Shown here one piece after another: positions 9,257-18,731 of a DNA stretch of 35,594 bases. This DNA comes from Paracoccaceae bacterium. GTDB taxonomy: Bacteria > Pseudomonadota > Alphaproteobacteria > Rhodobacterales > Rhodobacteraceae. The notes under the pieces are model-generated. The model ran no database searches. It had not been told where the DNA came from and worked only from the letters and a program-made list of their open reading frames with translations. The position numbers and the translations under genes were made by a program. The stretch lies in contig REDZ01000097.1 in assembly GCA_007695345.1 (NCBI GenBank), positions 1 through 35,594 of the forward strand. The letters are read 5' to 3'. Numbering within the stretch: position 1 is the stretch's first letter; every line of letters starts with the position of its first letter.

Positions 9257-10102
9257 CTATCCGCTGGCCCGCACGCCAATCCCAGAGGTTTTCCAGGGCG
9301 CCTGCGTCGCTGGCGCGCCGAAATGATACCCTTGCAGGCAATCCACCCCCATATCGATCAGCATCCGCGCTTCGCGTTCGGTTTCCACCGACTCGGCCAC
9401 AGTGAACATATCGAAATGCCGCGCGATCGAGACCAGCGCCTGTGTCAGGATCTGGTTGTCCGGATTTTCCGCAATCTCGCGGATGAACATGCCGTCGATC
9501 TTGACGATATCGAAATAGAAATCCTTGAGGTAGCGGAACGCGGTATAGCCCGCCCCGAAATCGTCCAGCGCGAAACAGATGCCGCGTTCCTGCATGTCCT
9601 GCATGAAGACGGTCACCAGATCCGGCATGATCATGGCCGAGGATTCCGTGATTTCCAGGATCAGGCGTTCCCCGATATCGGGGCGCCCGCGCAGCCCGCG
9701 CTCCAGTGTTGCCAGCCATTCCGGGTAACCGATGGAGCGTGCAGACATGTTGATCGACACGCGGATCGACGGCTCTGCCGCGAGCGTCGCCAGCCCCATT
9801 TCCAGCGCCAGACAGTCGATGCGGCGGCCAAGCTCATTGGTTTCGACCGCATCCATGAAATCCACTGCCGGGATGATGCGCCCGGTATGATCGACGATGC
9901 GAATCAACCCCTCATAGAATGCGGCGCGTTTGGGCATGCGCGCCTGAACCACTGGCTGATAGGCCAACAGCCCGCGGCGCGCATCCAGCGCATCACGGAC
10001 AAGTTGCAATGTCGACAGGCGCTGTTCTTCGGCTGCCGCCGAAAGCGGCGACGCATAGGCGAGGTCATCGGGGTGCTGGCGTGCGGGTATGGGCTGCGGC
10101 AT
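9257..10102 (-). CDS. EAL domain protein (putative c-di-GMP phosphodiesterase)
   Basis: YQPVVQ (as LLAYQPVVQARMPKRAAFYEGLIRI), INMSARSI, LILEITESSAM, FALDDFGAGYTAFRYLKDFYFDIVKIDGMFIREI, VAESVETEREARMLIDMGVDCLQGYHFG. ORF opens with TTG at 10126; ATG at 10102 has a GGAG upstream. Confidence 0.92.
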   Translation of the reverse strand: MPQPIPARQHPDDLAYASPLSAAAEEQRLSTLQLVRDALDARRGLLAYQPVVQARMPKRAAFYEGLIRIVDHTGRIIPAVDFMDAVETNELGRRIDCLALEMGLATLAAEPSIRVSINMSARSIGYPEWLATLERGLRGRPDIGERLILEITESSAMIMPDLVTVFMQDMQERGICFALDDFGAGYTAFRYLKDFYFDIVKIDGMFIREIAENPDNQILTQALVSIARHFDMFTVAESVETEREARMLIDMGVDCLQGYHFGAPATQAPWKTSGIGVRASG

Positions 10103-10277
10103 GGGGCTCTCCGTCCTTTTGCACAACCATGAGTGGTCACGTTTAAGCGCAGGTTAAAACACCGCAGCTGTCTAAAATGCTGCACATTTTGTACCATGGC
10201 CGCGCTGGGTCGGGTCGATTGCCCTTCGCTGCGCATGCGCGTATAGCACCAGCGGGCGCAAGCAAGAGGGTCATGCC

Positions 10278-11669
10278 ATGGGCGAAACATCCGCGAATTC
10301 AATGTGGGGCGGGCGGTTCAGCGATGGCCCCGACGCGATCATGGAGGCGATCAATGCCTCGATCGGGTTCGACAAACGCCTTGCGCCGCAGGATATCACG
10401 GGCTCGCGTGCGCATGCTGCCATGCTGGCGGATTGCGGCATCATCAGCAAAGCGGACGCGAAAGCCATTGACGCCGGTCTGGTGCAGGTCATGGATGAGA
10501 TCACGCGCGGCGCGTTTACCTTTTCCGCCGCGCTGGAAGACATCCATATGAATGTCGAGGCGCGGCTGCGCGAGATCATTGGCACCCCTGCCGGGCGGCT
10601 GCACACGGCGCGCTCGCGCAACGATCAGGTGGCGCTGGATTTCCGGCTCTGGGTGCGCGACCAGTGCGATGCCGCGATCGCCGGGCTGGATGCCCTGATG
10701 CGCGCCTTTGTTGCGCAGGCCGAAGAGGGGGCAGATTGGGTCATGCCCGGTTTCACCCATCTGCAGACGGCCCAGCCCGTGACCTGGGGCCACCACATGC
10801 TCGCCTATGTCGAAATGTTCGCCCGCGACCGCGCGCGCTTTGAGGATGCGCGCAGGCGGATGAACGAATGTCCGCTGGGGGCGGCGGCGCTGGCAGGCAC
10901 CTCCTTTCCCATTGACCGTGGCATGACGGCAGCCGCGCTGGGCTTCGACCGGCCCACGGCCAATTCGCTCGATTCCGTCTCGGACCGCGATTTCGCGCTG
11001 GAATTCCTGTCCGCCGCGGCCATCTGCGCCACGCATCTGTCGCGCTTTGCCGAAGAGCTTGTCATCTGGTCCTCGGCCCAGTTCCGGTTTGTGCGCATGT
11101 CCGACCGCTTCTCGACCGGCTCCAGCATCATGCCGCAAAAGCGCAACCCCGATGCCGCCGAATTGCTGCGCGCGAAACTGGGGCGCATCCTGGGCGCGAC
11201 TGTCGCGCTCTTCACCGTGATGAAGGGCCTGCCGCTGGCCTATTCCAAGGACATGCAAGAGGACAAGGAACAGGTTTTCGACGCGGCCGACACACTTCTG
11301 CTGGGCCTTGCCGCGATGGAGGGAATGGTGCGCGACCTGAGCGCGAACCGCCCCGCACTGGAACAGGCCGCGAGCGCGGGCTTCTCGACCGCGACGGACC
11401 TGGCCGACTGGCTGGTGCGCGAACTGGGCCTGCCCTTCCGGGAAGCGCATCACGTCACCGGCAGTCTGGTCAAGCTGGCCGAGGACAAGGGCTGCGACCT
11501 GCCCGACCTCTCGCTGGACGATATGCAGAAAATCCATGGCGAAATCACGCAGGCGGTCTATTCTGTATTAGGGGTGCACAATTCAGTCGCCAGCCGCACC
11601 AGCCATGGCGGCACGGCCCCCGACAATGTCCGCGCCCAGATCGCGCGCTGGAAAGAGGTGCTTGGATGA
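10278..11669 (+). CDS. argH: Argininosuccinate lyase
   Basis: [27 protein letters not shown]; signature [36 protein letters not shown]-like C-terminus. Confidence 0.97.
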   Translation: MGETSANSMWGGRFSDGPDAIMEAINASIGFDKRLAPQDITGSRAHAAMLADCGIISKADAKAIDAGLVQVMDEITRGAFTFSAALEDIHMNVEARLREIIGTPAGRLHTARSRNDQVALDFRLWVRDQCDAAIAGLDALMRAFVAQAEEGADWVMPGFTHLQTAQPVTWGHHMLAYVEMFARDRARFEDARRRMNECPLGAAALAGTSFPIDRGMTAAALGFDRPTANSLDSVSDRDFALEFLSAAAICATHLSRFAEELVIWSSAQFRFVRMSDRFSTGSSIMPQKRNPDAAELLRAKLGRILGATVALFTVMKGLPLAYSKDMQEDKEQVFDAADTLLLGLAAMEGMVRDLSANRPALEQAASAGFSTATDLADWLVRELGLPFREAHHVTGSLVKLAEDKGCDLPDLSLDDMQKIHGEITQAVYSVLGVHNSVASRTSHGGTAPDNVRAQIARWKEVLG

Positions 11670-11809
11670 AAACGCTCCTGACTGTGCTGACCGCCGGCGT
11701 CCTGCTGGCCGCCTGCGGCGCCGATGGCCCGCCCACGCCCCCCGAAGAACGCGCCACCGGCGTTACCATCAGCGGCGATGCCCGCATCGGCGTAAGCGGG
11801 CGGCTATGA
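11666..11809 (+). CDS. Small lipoprotein (47 aa), argH-linked
   Basis: ATGA overlap with arg[48 protein letters not shown] with lipobox LLAAC. Confidence 0.8.
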   Translation: MKTLLTVLTAGVLLAACGADGPPTPPEERATGVTISGDARIGVSGRL

Positions 11810-12129
11810 CACCGCTGCGCATGCTCTATCTGGCGCTGGCCATCTGGGGCACGATCCATCCGATGTACTGGTTCATCACATGGTTCGTGCAGAATGAATG
11901 GTCGCTGATGGCCATGGTGGATGCCTGGCACGCCAATGCGGCCACCTCGGGGCTCGTGTGGGACCTGACCATCGCCGCGGTCGCGCTCACAGTCTTCATC
12001 CTCGCCGAATGCTGGCAACGTCGCCGTGCGCTGGGTCTCCTGGCGATCCCCGCTACCTTTTGTATCGGTGTGTCCTGCGGGGTGCCGCTCTACCTCTTTC
12101 TGCGCTCCAGCCCGTCGCAAACCAGCTGA
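11806..12129 (+). CDS. DUF2834 domain-containing membrane protein
   Basis: ATGA overlap with lipoprotein; [68 protein letters not shown]...FCIGVSCGVPLYLFLR. Confidence 0.8.
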   Translation: MTPLRMLYLALAIWGTIHPMYWFITWFVQNEWSLMAMVDAWHANAATSGLVWDLTIAAVALTVFILAECWQRRRALGLLAIPATFCIGVSCGVPLYLFLRSSPSQTS

Positions 12130-12130
12130 T

Positions 12131-12165
12131 TTCATCTTGCCCCAAATACTCCCGCCGGAGGCACC
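12131..12165. repeat. Rhodobacteraceae-type intergenic motif (TTGCCCCAAATACTCCCGCCGGAGGC)
   Basis: TTCATCTTGCCCCAAATACTCCCGCCGGAGGCACC between the DUF2834 stop and lysA; reverse complement GCCTCCGGCGGGAGTATTTGGGGCAAG. Confidence 0.5.
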
Positions 12166-12206
12166 CACATCCACCCCCGGCACACCGCCAGTCTGAGAGC
12201 CCCCTG

Positions 12207-13478
12207 ATGGACCACTTCCTCTATCGCGATGGCGTCCTGCACGCCGAAGATGTCCCCCTGCCCGATATCGCCGCTCAGGTCGGAACCCCGTTCTACTGCT
12301 ATTCGACCGCCACGCTGACCCGCCATTTCCACCTGTTCGAACAGGCGCTGGCAGGGATGGACCATCTGATCTGCTACTCGGTCAAATCCCTGTCGAATCA
12401 GGCCATTCTGCGCACGCTGGCCAAACTCGGCGCGGGGATGGATGTCGTCTCCGGCGGGGAATACCGCCGCGCGCGCGCCGCTGGGGTGCCGGGTGAACGC
12501 ATCGTCTTTTCCGGCGTCGGCAAGACGCGCGAGGAAATGGTGCTGGCGCTGAACGATGGCATCCGCCAGTTCAATGTCGAATCCGAGGCAGAACTTGTCA
12601 TCCTGTCCGACATTGCAACCGGAATGGGAGTGCGCGCCCCCATTACCCTGCGCGTCAACCCGGATGTAGACGCGAAAACCCATGAGAAAATCGCCACCGG
12701 GCGCAAGGAGGACAAGTTCGGCGTCCCCATCAGCCGCGCGCGCGATATCTACGCGCAGGCCGCGCAACTGCCCGGCATCGAGGTGGTGGGCGTCGATGTC
12801 CATATCGGCAGCCAGTTGACCGATCTGGCCCCATTCGAGGCCGCCTTTACCCGTATCGCCGATCTGACCCGCACCCTGCGTGCCGACGGCCACAATATCC
12901 GGCGCCTTGATCTGGGGGGCGGGCTGGGCATTCCCTACACCACCTCGAACGAAACCCCGCCCCTGCCGCTGGACTATGGCGCGATGATCCAGCGTGTCCT
13001 TGGTGATCTGGATGTCGAGGTCGAAATCGAACCCGGTCGGCTGATCGCGGGCAATGCCGGGATACTGGTGGCGCAGGTGATCTACCTCAAACAGGGCGAG
13101 GGGCGCGATTTCCTGATCCTGGACGCGGCCATGAACGACCTGATCCGCCCGGCCATGTATGGCGCGCATCATGACATCGTGCCCGTGATCGAACCCGCCC
13201 CCGGGTTTGAGCGGCGCGCGGTCGATATCGTGGGACCAGTCTGCGAATCGGGGGATACATTCGCAAGGCAGCGCGACATGCCGCCCCTGGGCGCGGGCGA
13301 TCTGGTGGCCTTCCGCTCTGCCGGGGCTTATGGCGCGGTCATGGCATCGGAATACAATACACGCCCGCTGATCCCCGAAGTTCTGGTGCATCGGGATCAC
13401 CATGCTGTCATCCGGCCCCGTCCAAGCTTTGACGAAATCCTGAATCGCGATAGGTTGCCGGCGTGGCTGACCGACTGA
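12207..13478 (+). CDS. lysA: Diaminopimelate decarboxylase
   Basis: MDHFLYRDGVLHAEDVPLPDIAAQVGTPFYCYSTATL; YSVKSLSNQAILRTLAKLGAGMDVVSGGE; HIGSQLTDL; LDLGGGLGIPY; GPVCESGDTFA; GAYGAVMASEYNTR. Confidence 0.97.
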   Translation: MDHFLYRDGVLHAEDVPLPDIAAQVGTPFYCYSTATLTRHFHLFEQALAGMDHLICYSVKSLSNQAILRTLAKLGAGMDVVSGGEYRRARAAGVPGERIVFSGVGKTREEMVLALNDGIRQFNVESEAELVILSDIATGMGVRAPITLRVNPDVDAKTHEKIATGRKEDKFGVPISRARDIYAQAAQLPGIEVVGVDVHIGSQLTDLAPFEAAFTRIADLTRTLRADGHNIRRLDLGGGLGIPYTTSNETPPLPLDYGAMIQRVLGDLDVEVEIEPGRLIAGNAGILVAQVIYLKQGEGRDFLILDAAMNDLIRPAMYGAHHDIVPVIEPAPGFERRAVDIVGPVCESGDTFARQRDMPPLGAGDLVAFRSAGAYGAVMASEYNTRPLIPEVLVHRDHHAVIRPRPSFDEILNRDRLPAWLTD

Positions 13479-13497
13479 CCCCCCGACCGGAGAGCGC

Positions 13498-15975
13498 ATG
13501 AACTTTCGCAAGGCGCCCGACCCGAACCCCAATCTGACCCGTGCCCTGCGCCGGACCCTTGCGGGGTTGTGGGCGGAGCGGCTGTTGCGCTGTTTCTGGC
13601 CCTTCGCGACTGTCCTTCTACTCGGCATGGCAATGCTGGGCTTTGGCGCACAGGATATCGTGCCCCCGATCTGGGCGATGTGGGGGACGATCACGCTGGT
13701 CCTGGCGATGGCGGCGGCACTGATCCTGGGCGTCTGGCGCCTGCGCCTGCCCACCCGTGCGGACGCGGCCGCTCGGCTGGACCACGCCCTGCCCGGACGC
13801 CCGCTTTCAGCCCTCGCCGATGCGCAGGCCATTGGCGCACAGGATGCCGCGTCGCAGCGGGTCTGGGCAGTGCATCTGACGCGGATGCAGGCGCGGCTGA
13901 GGGGCGCACGCCCGGTCCCTGGCGATCTGCGGCTTGCGCGGTTCGACTGGTATGGGCTGCGCTACATCGCCCTGACAGGGTTTGCCGTGGCGCTGATCTT
14001 CGGTAACCCCGCGCGCGTGATCGAGATTACAGAGATTGCGCAGATGCCCTCGCGCGCCGAAGCGGTCGGGCTTGGCCCGTCCTGGGAAGCATGGGTTCAG
14101 CCCCCCGCCTATACCGGGCGCCCCAGCCTCTATCTGAATGAGGTCGATCGCACCGCCCTGCAACTGCCGCAGGGCAGCCGCGTGACCGTCCGGTTCTACG
14201 GGCAGCAGGGGGTCATGTCCGTGCAGGAAGGGCTGTCAGGGCGCGAGGAATTCGACCCCGCTGACATGGCGCAGGATTTCGAGATCGAGCAATCGGGCCG
14301 GCTGAGCATTCGTGGCCCTGCCGGGCGCGACTGGGAAGTGGTCGCGCTGATCGACCAGCCACCCGAGGTCGCACTTGACGGTGTGGCAGAGCGGGAACGC
14401 GGCGGGCTGATGCGTCAGGACTTTGTCGCCAGTGACGATTATGGCGTGACCGGGGGCGAGGTGCGCGTCGCCCTTGACCTGGACGCTGTTGACCGCCGCT
14501 TCGGGCTGGAACGGGAACCCGAAAGCCGCGATGCGCTGACTTTGCCGCTGCCCATGCCGACCTCGGGCTCGCGCACCGAGATCGAGGATTCCTTTATCGA
14601 GGACTTTTCGGAACACCCATGGGCAAACATGCCTGTGACCGTCGCCTTCGCGGTCGAGGATGCGCGCGGCCAGCAGGGTGAGACAGAGCCGCGGCCGATG
14701 GTCCTGCCGGGTCGGCGCTTCTTTGATCCGATGGCCGCTGCCGTTGTCGAATTGCGGCGCGATCTGCTCTGGACGCGCGAGAATGCTCCCCGCGTTGCGC
14801 AGGTGATGCGTGCCATCAGCCACCGCCCCGAAGAGGCGTTTCGCTCGCCCGAAGCGCGTATCCGGTTTTCCGAGGCGCAGGACCTGCTGATGGCCAGCCT
14901 CGATACCGGTGGGCTGGACACAACAGCGCGCGATGACCTGGCCGACCGCATGTGGGATCTGGCGATCCTGCTGGAAGAGGGCGAGCTGGCCGATGCCCGC
15001 GAACGCCTGCGCCGCGCACAGGAGCGGCTGGATGAGGCCATGCGCAGCGGGGCCGACGAATCCGAGATTGCTGATCTGATGGAAGAATTGCGCGAGGCCA
15101 TGCGCGATTACATGCGCCAGCTTGCCGAGCAGCCCCGCGAACGCGGCGAGGCCCCGCCCGATGGCGACAGCATGGAAATCACGCAGGATCAGATTCAGGA
15201 CCTGCTCGACCGCATTCAGGAGCTGATGGAAGAAGGTCGCATGGATGAGGCGGCCGAGCTGATGGCGCAACTGAACGAATTGCTGGAAAACCTGCAGGTT
15301 GCCGAAGGTCAGGGCGGCGAAGGGATGCCCGGCAATGAGGCGATGGAAGGTCTGGGCGATGCGCTGCGCGACCAGCAGGAACTGTCGGATGACACGTTCA
15401 GCGACCTGCAGGACCAGTTCAGCAATGGCCACGACCAGCAGGAAGGCGAGACTGGCGAAGGAGAAGCCGGCGAAGGTGCGCCCAATGGCCTGACCGAGCG
15501 TCAGCAAGAATTGGCAGACCGGCTGCGCGATCAGCAGCTACAGCAACTGCCCGGTGAAGGCACAGCCGAAGGCGATGCCGCGCTTGAAGCGCTGGAGCGC
15601 GCGCAACGCGCAATGGAAGAGGCCGCCGAAGCACTGGAAGAGGGCGATACCGGCGAAGCACTCAGCCGTCAGGCCGACGCGATGGAGGCCATGCGCGACG
15701 GGATGCGCGCGATGAATGATGCCCAGGCACAGGACCAGCGTGAGAATGGCGAAGGCGATCAGGCGCAGGACACCGGGGATGGCGGGGATCGTGATCCTCT
15801 GGGTCGCGCACGCAATCAGGGTGGCGATGTCGGCACCGAAGACAGCCTGCTACAGGGCGAGGATGTCTATCGCCGCGCACAGGACCTGCTGGAAGAACTG
15901 CGCCGCCGTTCAGCCGAACTGGACCGCCCCGAAGCCGAGCTCGATTATCTGCGCCGTCTGCTGGACCGCTTCTGA
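13498..15975 (+). CDS. TIGR02302 / DUF4175 family protein, Glu/Gln-rich coiled-coil C-terminal half
   Basis: 825 aa; N-terminal hydrophobic segments, long Gln/Glu/Met-rich C-terminal region (QDQIQDLLDRIQELMEEGRMDEAAELMAQLNELLENLQ), located after lysA. Confidence 0.8.
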   Translation: MNFRKAPDPNPNLTRALRRTLAGLWAERLLRCFWPFATVLLLGMAMLGFGAQDIVPPIWAMWGTITLVLAMAAALILGVWRLRLPTRADAAARLDHALPGRPLSALADAQAIGAQDAASQRVWAVHLTRMQARLRGARPVPGDLRLARFDWYGLRYIALTGFAVALIFGNPARVIEITEIAQMPSRAEAVGLGPSWEAWVQPPAYTGRPSLYLNEVDRTALQLPQGSRVTVRFYGQQGVMSVQEGLSGREEFDPADMAQDFEIEQSGRLSIRGPAGRDWEVVALIDQPPEVALDGVAERERGGLMRQDFVASDDYGVTGGEVRVALDLDAVDRRFGLEREPESRDALTLPLPMPTSGSRTEIEDSFIEDFSEHPWANMPVTVAFAVEDARGQQGETEPRPMVLPGRRFFDPMAAAVVELRRDLLWTRENAPRVAQVMRAISHRPEEAFRSPEARIRFSEAQDLLMASLDTGGLDTTARDDLADRMWDLAILLEEGELADARERLRRAQERLDEAMRSGADESEIADLMEELREAMRDYMRQLAEQPRERGEAPPDGDSMEITQDQIQDLLDRIQELMEEGRMDEAAELMAQLNELLENLQVAEGQGGEGMPGNEAMEGLGDALRDQQELSDDTFSDLQDQFSNGHDQQEGETGEGEAGEGAPNGLTERQQELADRLRDQQLQQLPGEGTAEGDAALEALERAQRAMEEAAEALEEGDTGEALSRQADAMEAMRDGMRAMNDAQAQDQRENGEGDQAQDTGDGGDRDPLGRARNQGGDVGTEDSLLQGEDVYRRAQDLLEELRRRSAELDRPEAELDYLRRLLDRF

Positions 15976-15995
15976 TCTGCACACTTCCTTACCAC

Positions 15996-16074
15996 CCCTG
16001 CCTGCATCCCGGCCTCTCCGGGCACGCGGGAGGGTGGGTGGGGCGTGCCCTGAGCGGCCGGGATGCAGGCAGGG
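15996..16074 (+). repeat. Intergenic nested inverted-repeat element with G-quadruplex motif in the loop (copy 2)
   Basis: Outer arms CCCTGCCTGCATCCCGGCC (15996-16014) / GGCCGGGATGCAGGCAGGG (16056-16074), perfect 19 bp; inner arms GGGCACGC (16020-16027) / GCGTGCCC (16043-16050); GGGAGGGTGGGTGGGG at 16028-16043. Confidence 0.85.
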
Positions 16075-16088
16075 CGGGCGCAACGCGA

Positions 16089-16115
16089 AAGGCCCTGCCG
16101 CGTGGGCAGGGCCTT
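16089..16115 (-). terminator. Putative intrinsic terminator of rpsD
   Basis: Perfect 11 bp stem AAGGCCCTGCC / GGCAGGGCCTT with 5 nt loop, about 24 bp downstream of rpsD stop on the minus strand; short T-run. Confidence 0.6.
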
Positions 16116-16138
16116 GAAAAACCAACGCTTCGTGGAGA

Positions 16139-16759
16139 TCAGTTCTTCGCGTAGAATTCGACCACAAGGTTGGGTTCCATCTGCACTGCATATGGCACAT
16201 CGCCCAGGCTCGGCGTGCGCACGAATGTCGCGGTCATCTTGGAATGGTCGACCTCCAGATAGTCAGGCACATCGCGTTCCGCCAGGCCAACAGCTTCCAG
16301 AACGATGGCCAGTTGCTTCGATTTATCGCGAATCGCGATCACATCGCCTTCCTTGACGCGGTAGCTGGGGATATTCACCCGCTGACCGTTCACCGTGACA
16401 TGGCCGTGGTTCACGAACTGGCGTGCGGCAAAGACGGTCGGCACGAATTTCGCGCGATAGACCACGGCGTCAAGACGGCGCTCCAGCAGGCCGATCAGGT
16501 TTTCACCTGTATCGCCCTTGATGCGCTCTGCCTCGGCATAGATGCGGCGGAACTGCTTTTCGGTCAGATCGCCGTAATGGCCTTTCAGCTTCTGCTTGGC
16601 GCGCAGCTGTGTGCCGAAATCCGACATCTTGCCCTTGCGGCGCTGGCCGTGCTGTCCGGGACCGTATTCGCGGCGGTTGACGGGGCTTTTCGGGCGACCC
16701 CAGATATTCTCGCCCATGCGGCGGTCGATCTTGTACTTGGCAGACGTGCGTTTGCTCAC
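16139..16759 (-). CDS. rpsD: 30S ribosomal protein S4
   Basis: [64 protein letters not shown]4 domain [45 protein letters not shown]. Confidence 0.98.
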   Translation of the reverse strand: MSKRTSAKYKIDRRMGENIWGRPKSPVNRREYGPGQHGQRRKGKMSDFGTQLRAKQKLKGHYGDLTEKQFRRIYAEAERIKGDTGENLIGLLERRLDAVVYRAKFVPTVFAARQFVNHGHVTVNGQRVNIPSYRVKEGDVIAIRDKSKQLAIVLEAVGLAERDVPDYLEVDHSKMTATFVRTPSLGDVPYAVQMEPNLVVEFYAKN

Positions 16760-16934
16760 GGCTGATCTCCTTCATATGCGCGGAACTGCGCGTTGCGAAG
16801 GGCGTTGTCCTCTCCCGGTCTGGCCGGGCGACAGGCAACCTCTTGCGAGGGCCTCCAACACCAATGAAAACACCCGAAGCAGCGCCTCGGGATGGCGCGC
16901 TTATACAAGCGGCGCGGCCCGAGTCAAGCCCTGC

Positions 16935-17984
16935 TCAGGCGGCCAGCAGCGCCGCCTCGCCCCGGTTCAGGCAACGCCGCGCGGTTGGCCCGTAGCGCTC
17001 GGGTGCGCGCACCAGATGGTCCGAGATCCGGCGCAGCGCATAGGCGTGCAGCCGAAGCGTCGATGCGGCAGCGGATGCGGGGTGAAAGCTCTCGCTCGGC
17101 AGGCCATTGGCATAGATGACCTGATGCGCCCCAAGCAGCAGATGCATATAGGTCACGCCATGCAGCGCCAGATCGGGAAAGACGGTCTTGTAATCCACCA
17201 GATCGGCCGCTTCGACCAGAACTTCCGGGGCGCCGAACAGGTCCCGCGCCTGCGCCCCCTCGACCAATATGCGATGCTGGGGCGAGACGCACAGATCGTC
17301 GCTTGGCCGCCCGTCCTGCAGCGCGCCGCGGCGCAGGCGGATGGGCCGCAGATGCGGATGCCGCCGCAAGGCCAGCCCCGACAGCGTGGACTTTCCCAGC
17401 CACAGCACAGGCTGCGGGCCATTATCGCGCGTCAGCACCAGATCGCCCGCCCCGAGCAGGCTGATCGGCACATCGCCCGAGGGCGTCGCGATCATCGTGT
17501 CATTGGAAAAACAGATCACCCCGTCACCCGCAGGCAGCGGGTGCGCCGGCGCCAGATTGACCGATGTCACCCAGCATGTCTGGCCATAGGGCGGCAGGCT
17601 GCCTTCAAACACGACCTGACTGCCGCGCATGGTCCGGATGAAGCGGGCGATATAGACATGGTAGCCATCGGTCAGCGCAAAACCGTCTGACGGCACACTG
17701 ATCTGCGGATCGGGGCCATGTGGTGGCAACACGGTCCCGCTGATCCGCTGCGCCACATTGCGCGCGCGGGCCTTTATGTCATGCCCCCCCGGCGCGGGTT
17801 TGAGAGGGATCACCTGGGTCGGCCCGTCCAGACGCACGGGTACCCCGTCCCAGCGCCACACGGCCCCCACCCGCACCCATTGCGGGGAAAGACCGCGGAT
17901 ATTGTCGGTCTCTGTCTGGTCCAGATCGAGCGCGAAAACCCCGCCCAGTGGTGCCGCCTGTGCCATGCCTGCCTCTGCTCTCAT
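16935..17984 (-). CDS. Hint (Hedgehog/intein-type) domain-containing protein
   Basis: VICFSNDTMIATPSGDVPISLLGAGDLVLTRDNGPQPVLWLGKSTLS; LCVSPQHRILVEG; MHLLLGAHQVIYANGLPSESFHP, as in Hint_2 proteins. Alternative start at 17966 (MAQAAPLGG) has a better RBS. Confidence 0.8.
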   Translation of the reverse strand: MRAEAGMAQAAPLGGVFALDLDQTETDNIRGLSPQWVRVGAVWRWDGVPVRLDGPTQVIPLKPAPGGHDIKARARNVAQRISGTVLPPHGPDPQISVPSDGFALTDGYHVYIARFIRTMRGSQVVFEGSLPPYGQTCWVTSVNLAPAHPLPAGDGVICFSNDTMIATPSGDVPISLLGAGDLVLTRDNGPQPVLWLGKSTLSGLALRRHPHLRPIRLRRGALQDGRPSDDLCVSPQHRILVEGAQARDLFGAPEVLVEAADLVDYKTVFPDLALHGVTYMHLLLGAHQVIYANGLPSESFHPASAAASTLRLHAYALRRISDHLVRAPERYGPTARRCLNRGEAALLAA

Positions 17985-18092
17985 ACACTGCTTGACCGCA
18001 GCTTTTACACAAAGGTAACAGGTTTTTTACATTACAGCCAGCAGGATGATCCGCTTGGTGACATTTCCGTAGGTGCCGTCAAGCAGCCCCCA

Positions 18093-18731
18093 TCAGACCA
18101 GATTACGGTTGCGCGCCACGATCGCGGCCTGCGTGCGATTGCTGACGCCCAGACGGCGGTAGAGCGTTTTCACATGCAGCTTCACGGTCGCTTCGCTCAG
18201 ACCGATCTCGCGCGCGATTTCCTTGTTGGTCCGGCCGTTCGACAGGGCCGCAAGAACCTGCAACTCGCGCTTCGACAATGCGACACCCGCAGGCGACTCG
18301 GCCAGATTGGCGGGCGCGCCATCTGGTATTGCCGCTTCGCGCACAATGAAATCGACCGGAATGAACCGCTCGCCCATCAGCATGAACCGGATCGCATTCA
18401 ACAATGATGTTGCCGGCATCGATTTGTGCAGGAACCCGCGCACCCCCATCCTGAAGGCCTGCTCGACCACATCGCGTGGCGCCAACCCGGAAATCAATGC
18501 GACCGGAGGTGCGCCTTCGTCGGCCAGTATCATGCGCAGCCCTGTCAGCGCCTCCATGCCCGGCATGGCGTAGTCCAGCAGGACAAGATCAAAGCCGGGC
18601 GCAGAGCGCATCGTGTCGCGCGCCTGTTCGATATCGCCGACAGTGACGATTTCGATATCTTTCTCCTGGCCCAGATAGCTGCTCAGGGTGTCCCGCAGGA
18701 GTTGATGATCATCCGCGATCAGTAGACGCAT
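18093..18731 (-). CDS. LuxR/NarL-family response regulator (REC + HTH)
   Basis: MRLLIADDHQLLRDTLSSYL, DLVLLDYAMPGMEAL; C-term LSKRELQVLAALSNGRTNKEIAREIGLSEATVKLHVKTLYRRLGVSNRTQAAI. Confidence 0.93.
   Translation of the reverse strand: MRLLIADDHQLLRDTLSSYLGQEKDIEIVTVGDIEQARDTMRSAPGFDLVLLDYAMPGMEALTGLRMILADEGAPPVALISGLAPRDVVEQAFRMGVRGFLHKSMPATSLLNAIRFMLMGERFIPVDFIVREAAIPDGAPANLAESPAGVALSKRELQVLAALSNGRTNKEIAREIGLSEATVKLHVKTLYRRLGVSNRTQAAIVARNRNLV

Noticed and set aside
12132-13832. 566 aa antisense ORF across lysA
   Set aside because: Antisense shadow of lysA and the 5' end of the TIGR02302 gene; no domain motifs.
15441-15483. Gly/Glu-rich tandem text in the TIGR02302 gene as a DNA repeat element
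   Set aside because: Low-complexity coding (EGETGEGEAGEG), not an independent nucleotide repeat.
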